Assembly (NCBI GenBank): GCA_023145935.1
Contig: JAGLDB010000087.1
Span: 1-7,440 of the forward strand
Reading direction: 5' to 3'
Source of the DNA: Candidatus Sabulitectum sp.
GTDB taxonomy: Bacteria > Fermentibacterota > Fermentibacteria > Fermentibacterales > Fermentibacteraceae
DNA: 7,440 nt
Shown here: positions 4,535 to 7,440 of the stretch, piece by piece
Layout of the letters: the number at the start of each line of letters is the position of its first letter
Numbering within the stretch: the stretch's first letter is position 1
Program-made: the position numbers and the translations under genes
Notes under the pieces: model-generated
The model's database searches: none
What the model was told of the DNA's origin: nothing
What the model saw: the letters and a program-made list of their open reading frames with translations, nothing else

Positions 4535-6373
4535 ATGGGTGATATGAATAAACTGCAGGCAAAGTTAATGGAATTAAGATCGGTTGCAGACAACAGGCCT
4601 GAGCTGGCTAAAACACTTAACCAACTTGCATCTGCTGAGTATCGCAATAATCCAGACAAAGCAAAAAAACATGCGGAAGAAGCTCTCTCTGTGGCTCGTG
4701 ATCTCGGTCTGGATGATGTAATTGCAGAAAGTCAACTTCTGTATGGTATCTCCTGCTGGATAACAGGGAATGTCGATGAAGCCATGGAGAACTATCTCAG
4801 TTCACTGGAGATATGGAAAAGAACAGGGAACGATCAAGGCATAGCAAGGGTCTACAACAACATCGGTAATATCCACAGGGGACAGGCCAGTTACAGCAAA
4901 GCACTTGAATATTTTTTGAAATCTCTTGAGATCAAGAATGATCTCGGAGACAGAATTGGCGCAGCAATTTCTTATCTTAACATCGGAAATATCTACAAAC
5001 AGCTTGATCTTCTTGAACAGGCACTGGAAAGTTACAGCAGTGCACTTAGTATTTACGAAGAAAACCATGATGAGTTGAATATTGCAAAATGCTACAACAA
5101 CATCGGGCTGATCTATTCAAGACAGGGAAACCATTTGCTCGCGCTTGAACAGCATAAACAAGCTATGGCAATCAGAGAGCGAATAAAGGACACAAGAGGA
5201 ATTGCTCACTCTTATGGCAATATTGGTTCTGTTTACCAGGCTCTCATGGATAACGAAAAAGCCCTGGAATACTTCCAGAAAACGCTCATGGAAACAGAAA
5301 GACTCCAGGACAACAGAGGCATAGTACTTTCCTGCAACAATATTGGTTCGGTTTACATCAAGCTTGGCATGTTTGATAAAGCCCTCATATTCCTTGATCG
5401 CGCCTGCAAGATCGCAACAGAGGCAGGTGCAAAAGACCTGGAATTCACATCACTGCAGCATTTTTCGGGTCTCTATGAGGCAAAGAAGGATTTCAAGCAG
5501 GCTCTGGATTACTCGAAAAAATACTTGAGGATCCAGGAAGAACTGTTCAGCCAGGAGAGCAGAGACAAGATCGCCACATTACAGGTGAGATTCGATACAG
5601 AAAGAAAATGCAAAGAAGCAGAGATCTTTCGTGAAAAGAACGTTGAGCTTGAAAAAGAAATGTCTGAACGCCTGAAAGTTGAAAAAGAGTTGAAGAAACA
5701 TCGCGACCATCTTGAAGAGATCGTACAGGAGCGTACAGCAGAACTCCTCAAGGTAAATGCAGGGCTGGAAAAGAGCTTCATGGGCACTATTTTTACCATA
5801 TCGAAGATCATAGAAATGCGTGACCCGTACGCCAAGGGTCATCAGCTTCGGACTGCGGAGCTTGCCCGCTCAATTGCTGTGGAAATGGAACTCTCAGAAG
5901 AACGGATTCAGGCAGTTTACCTGGCATCCATCGTACATGATATAGGTAAGATCAGAATACCGCAGGAATTCCTGAGCAGATCAGGAAAACTAAGTGATTT
6001 GGAACTAAATGTTTTAAGAACCTACCCTCAGGCCGGTTATGACATTCTTAAAACCATCGAATTCCCGTGGCCCATTGCAGACATAGTTCTGCACCATCAC
6101 GAGTTTCTGGATGGTTCAGGATATCCTTCCGGTCTCATGGGCAAAGAGATCATGCAGGAATCAAAAATACTGTGTGTTGCAGATGTTGTTGAGGCAATGT
6201 CATCCAGCAGACCATACAGAGCCGCCTTCCATCTGGAGGAAATTCTGAACGAACTAGTGAGTAATAGAGACATTCTGTACGACAGCGAATGTGTAGATGC
6301 ATGCATCAGTGTGCTGCGGAAAGGTATATTCACACCGAAGAATTCAGTTCCGGATTCTTACTCTGGCAATTGA
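4535..6373 (+). CDS. TPR-repeat, signalling-helix, HD-GYP domain protein (putative c-di-GMP phosphodiesterase or receptor)
   Basis: The 612-residue protein has no signal peptide or membrane helix, so it should be cytoplasmic. Residues ~28-346 are eight TPR units of 40 residues (the first 39), a protein-binding superhelix. Residues ~347-425 are a charged coiled coil ending in HLEEIVQERTAELL, the linker type often seen before histidine-kinase domains. The rest is an HD-GYP domain, a family that hydrolyses c-di-GMP using a two- or three-metal site. Visible signature residues are His436, His468-Asp469, Lys472, His521-His522, GYP at 529-531 and Asp550 in VADVVEAM, with SSRPYR after it. One expected ligand is missing: the usual 'HP..G' reads YPQAG, with Tyr497 for His (codon TAC at 6023-6025). 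It may therefore be a weak enzyme or a c-di-GMP binder. No receiver or PAS domain is present, so the input is probably a partner protein bound by the TPRs. It lies 81 bp after the glycosyltransferase run, possibly with its own promoter. Confidence 0.92.
   Translation: MGDMNKLQAKLMELRSVADNRPELAKTLNQLASAEYRNNPDKAKKHAEEALSVARDLGLDDVIAESQLLYGISCWITGNVDEAMENYLSSLEIWKRTGNDQGIARVYNNIGNIHRGQASYSKALEYFLKSLEIKNDLGDRIGAAISYLNIGNIYKQLDLLEQALESYSSALSIYEENHDELNIAKCYNNIGLIYSRQGNHLLALEQHKQAMAIRERIKDTRGIAHSYGNIGSVYQALMDNEKALEYFQKTLMETERLQDNRGIVLSCNNIGSVYIKLGMFDKALIFLDRACKIATEAGAKDLEFTSLQHFSGLYEAKKDFKQALDYSKKYLRIQEELFSQESRDKIATLQVRFDTERKCKEAEIFREKNVELEKEMSERLKVEKELKKHRDHLEEIVQERTAELLKVNAGLEKSFMGTIFTISKIIEMRDPYAKGHQLRTAELARSIAVEMELSEERIQAVYLASIVHDIGKIRIPQEFLSRSGKLSDLELNVLRTYPQAGYDILKTIEFPWPIADIVLHHHEFLDGSGYPSGLMGKEIMQESKILCVADVVEAMSSSRPYRAAFHLEEILNELVSNRDILYDSECVDACISVLRKGIFTPKNSVPDSYSGN
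4616..5572 (+). repeat. Eight in-frame TPR units with a 120-bp period
   Basis: Units start at residues 28, 67, 107, 147, 187, 227, 267 and 307. From the second unit onward the period is exactly 40 codons, with no indels. The core motif (Y/C)NNIG.(I/V)Y recurs at 4853, 4973, 5093, 5213 and 5333. DNA similarity persists in places: AACAACATCGG occurs at 4856 and 5096, and an 18-bp stretch at 5219 recurs at 5339 with one mismatch. The outer units are more diverged. Confidence 0.85.
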
Positions 6374-6505
6374 TAATTCAGTGTAATGCAATGCCAGCAG
6401 TGAAAGAGTTCGCTTGCTCTGATCGCCTTCAGGATAACTCTGGTTTTGTTTCAGCACGAAACCTCTTCGCATCGATCTGCCATATTCTGTTATACAATAT
6501 TCTCA

Positions 6506-6519
6506 TGACACTGATGTCA
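6506..6519. promoter_or_regulatory. Inverted repeat TGACA-CTGA-TGTCA upstream of the acetyltransferase promoter
   Basis: Two exact 5-bp arms flank a 4-bp spacer, ending 8 bp before the TTGACA box at 6528. The position suits a small operator or activator site. Short palindromes arise easily by chance, and the sequence differs from the one at 204-219. Confidence 0.25.
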
Positions 6520-6527
6520 GGAAACTA

Positions 6528-6555
6528 TTGACAGATGAAGCAGGCAAAATATTGT
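6528..6555 (+). promoter_or_regulatory. Candidate sigma-70-type promoter for the acetyltransferase-methyltransferase pair
   Basis: TTGACA (6528-6533) matches the -35 consensus fully. After 16 bp TATTGT (6550-6555) matches the -10 at four of six positions. Transcription would begin near 6562, just before the Shine-Dalgarno at 6567-6572, giving a leader of roughly 19 nt. It is the best promoter candidate in the window and marks the start of a new transcription unit. Confidence 0.5.
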
Positions 6556-6580
6556 TTTAGCTCATTGGAGGAGTAACTGT

Positions 6581-7141
6581 ATGAGATCAGTATTGTGGCC
6601 TGATAAATTCCCGGTGATCCAGACTGGAAGATTACTGCTTCGTCAAGTTGCCACCGAAGATGCAGAAGGGCTTTTCCTCTGTTACTCAGACCCTGAAGTC
6701 ATGAAGTATCTGGCGACTCCACTGGATAATCAGGATGCTATACAAGGCATTCTTGAAGAATACAAAGATGGCTTCAGTGATGGCTACAACCTGATATGGT
6801 CCATAACGATCAAAGAAACAGGTGACTTTGCCGGTACTGCAGGTTTTGAGGAATTCAGTTTTCTTGACTGCAGGGCTGATATCGGTTTCAGCCTGCTCAG
6901 AACTCATCAGGGTATGGGATACATGCAAGAAGCTCTGCATGAGATGATCACCTGCGGATTTCAAACACTGAAGCTCAACAGAATTCAAACCACTGTGGTT
7001 CCAGAGAACACAGCATCAGTCAAGATTCTGAACAGACTGGGATTCCAGAAAGAAGGACACATGAAACAGAGTGTTTTCTTCAACGGCAGCTTTCATGATG
7101 AGTTGATGTTCGCACTTTTGAACAACACTGAGGAAAGGTGA
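6581..7141 (+). CDS. GNAT family N-acetyltransferase, RimJ/RimL type
   Basis: The 186-residue length and motif order fit the RimJ/RimL-like GNAT family (Acetyltransf_3), which moves an acetyl group from acetyl-CoA to an amine, such as a protein N-terminus, amino acid, polyamine or amino sugar. The N-terminus has TGRLLLRQVATEDAEGLF, the standard first strand and helix of this family. The acetyl-CoA pyrophosphate loop is RTHQGMGYMQEAL (residues 107-119), with the usual aromatic residue replaced by Gln110 but the glycines kept. The later motif VPENTASVKILNRLGFQKEG carries the conserved 'N..S...L...GF' pattern. A strong GGAGGA site (6567-6572) sits 8 nt before the ATG. The next gene starts 2 bp after its stop. 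The substrate cannot be read from sequence; a glycan amino-sugar role is possible given the neighbours, but this is only a guess from location. Confidence 0.9.
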   Translation: MRSVLWPDKFPVIQTGRLLLRQVATEDAEGLFLCYSDPEVMKYLATPLDNQDAIQGILEEYKDGFSDGYNLIWSITIKETGDFAGTAGFEEFSFLDCRADIGFSLLRTHQGMGYMQEALHEMITCGFQTLKLNRIQTTVVPENTASVKILNRLGFQKEGHMKQSVFFNGSFHDELMFALLNNTEER

Positions 7142-7143
7142 TA

Positions 7144-7440
7144 ATGGCTGAAGAGTTCTACAACGGGTTCGCAGAATACTATCACCACCATCTGATGGCT
7201 GTGGGTCGTGATGATATCAGGTTCTATACCAAGCTTGCCCGTTCAAATGGTGGCGCTGTCCTTGAAGTAGGTTGCGGAACTGGAAGAACGCTGATCCCAT
7301 GTGCAGAAGCAGGGGCAGAGATCACAGGTCTGGATCTTTCAGAAGATATGCTGTCATTCTGCAATAGAACTATCAAAACGAAGAGCCCTGAAGTCAGGAA
7401 CAGAATAAAACTTGTGCAGGCAGACATGACAAGCTTTGAT
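7144..7440 (+). CDS. Class I SAM-dependent methyltransferase, N-terminal part (runs off the right edge)
   Basis: An ATG at 7144, 2 bp after the acetyltransferase stop, opens a frame that stays open for 99 codons to the window end. AAGG just upstream (to 7138) overlaps the previous gene's last codons and serves as Shine-Dalgarno. The sequence starts MAEEFYNGFAEYYHHH, a typical lead-in helix. Motif I, VLEVGCGTGRT (39-49), binds S-adenosylmethionine. GLDLSEDML (62-70) follows, with Asp64 at the end of the second strand in the place that contacts the ribose hydroxyls. QADMTSFD (92-99) is the adenine-side motif of Methyltransf_25-type enzymes. The acceptor-specifying C-terminal half is outside the window, so the substrate is unknown. 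Operon pairing with the acetyltransferase suggests the two are made together. Confidence 0.88.
   Translation, partial: MAEEFYNGFAEYYHHHLMAVGRDDIRFYTKLARSNGGAVLEVGCGTGRTLIPCAEAGAEITGLDLSEDMLSFCNRTIKTKSPEVRNRIKLVQADMTSFD

Larger units (their letters stand above)
6374..6580. other. Intergenic region between the HD-GYP and acetyltransferase genes
   Basis: These 207 bp hold no gene I can support. An 80-codon forward frame (6289-6531) overlaps the end of the HD-GYP gene and has no recognisable protein features. A weak hairpin GTTTC-AGCAC-GAAAC (6448-6462) has no U-tract. The right half carries an inverted repeat at 6506-6519, the promoter candidate at 6528-6555 and a strong Shine-Dalgarno (GGAGGA, 6567-6572). 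Confidence 0.6.

Noticed and set aside
4252..4659. Minus-strand open frame of 135 codons
   Set aside because: It is antisense to the end of the small unknown gene and the start of the HD-GYP gene, resembles no protein I know, and both sense genes have clear coding support.
5509..5842. Two overlapping minus-strand open frames opposite the coiled coil
   Set aside because: Long antisense frames are expected opposite Lys/Glu-rich coding sequence; the Phe/Ser-rich translations are typical of such shadows.
6448..6462. Hairpin GTTTC-AGCAC-GAAAC as a terminator of the HD-GYP transcript
   Set aside because: The stem is only five pairs, not GC-rich, and no run of T follows on the plus strand.
6289..6531. 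Forward 80-codon frame across the HD-GYP stop
   Set aside because: It overlaps the true frame by 85 bp, has no Shine-Dalgarno that I can see, no motif, and ends just before the acetyltransferase promoter.
1..7440. Mobile element, CRISPR array, tRNA or rRNA, or defence system
   Set aside because: No terminal repeats, transposase motifs, regularly spaced short repeats, tRNA-like cloverleaf or rRNA sequence were seen, and every sizeable coding region is accounted for by the genes listed.

Overview
The window reads as an ordinary bacterial chromosome segment of moderate GC content. Genes are tightly packed, Shine-Dalgarno sequences are purine-rich, arginine is often AGA/AGG, and at least three genes appear to start with TTG. 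The protein families (GT4 glycosyltransferases, a TPR/HD-GYP signalling protein, a RimJ/RimL-type acetyltransferase and a class I methyltransferase) suggest a bacterium with c-di-GMP-type signalling and surface polysaccharide, probably Gram-negative and possibly from a poorly cultured phylum. I cannot name the taxon from sequence alone.

Layout. The left edge (1-110, minus strand) holds the first 36 codons of a leftward glycosyltransferase. It is divided from a rightward cluster by a ~140-bp divergent control region with overlapping promoter-like elements and a perfect 16-bp palindrome. Rightward come three different GT4-type glycosyltransferases (251-1510, 1513-2781, 2778-3983), packed with 2-bp gaps or a 4-bp ATGA overlap. 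A small protein of unassigned function (3986-4453) follows 2 bp later. After an 81-bp gap comes a 612-residue protein (4535-6373) with eight TPR units of almost exactly 40 residues, a signalling-helix coiled coil and a C-terminal HD-GYP domain. A 207-bp gap with a good promoter candidate leads to a second set of genes: a GNAT acetyltransferase (6581-7141) and, 2 bp later, a class I SAM-dependent methyltransferase (7144 to beyond the window).

How they may work together. With the leftward glycosyltransferase, the cluster looks like part of a surface glycan or exopolysaccharide locus, each enzyme presumably adding a different sugar. The TPR/HD-GYP protein could connect c-di-GMP to glycan production, but that rests on gene order only, and it may have its own promoter. 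Its HD-GYP domain keeps nearly all signature residues but has Tyr497 where the family usually has a metal-binding His. This is the most specific anomaly I found. The second is a promoter-like block shared upstream of the HD-GYP gene and the acetyltransferase gene, at almost the same distance from each start codon. I found no RNA genes, CRISPR arrays, insertion sequences or convincing rho-independent terminators.
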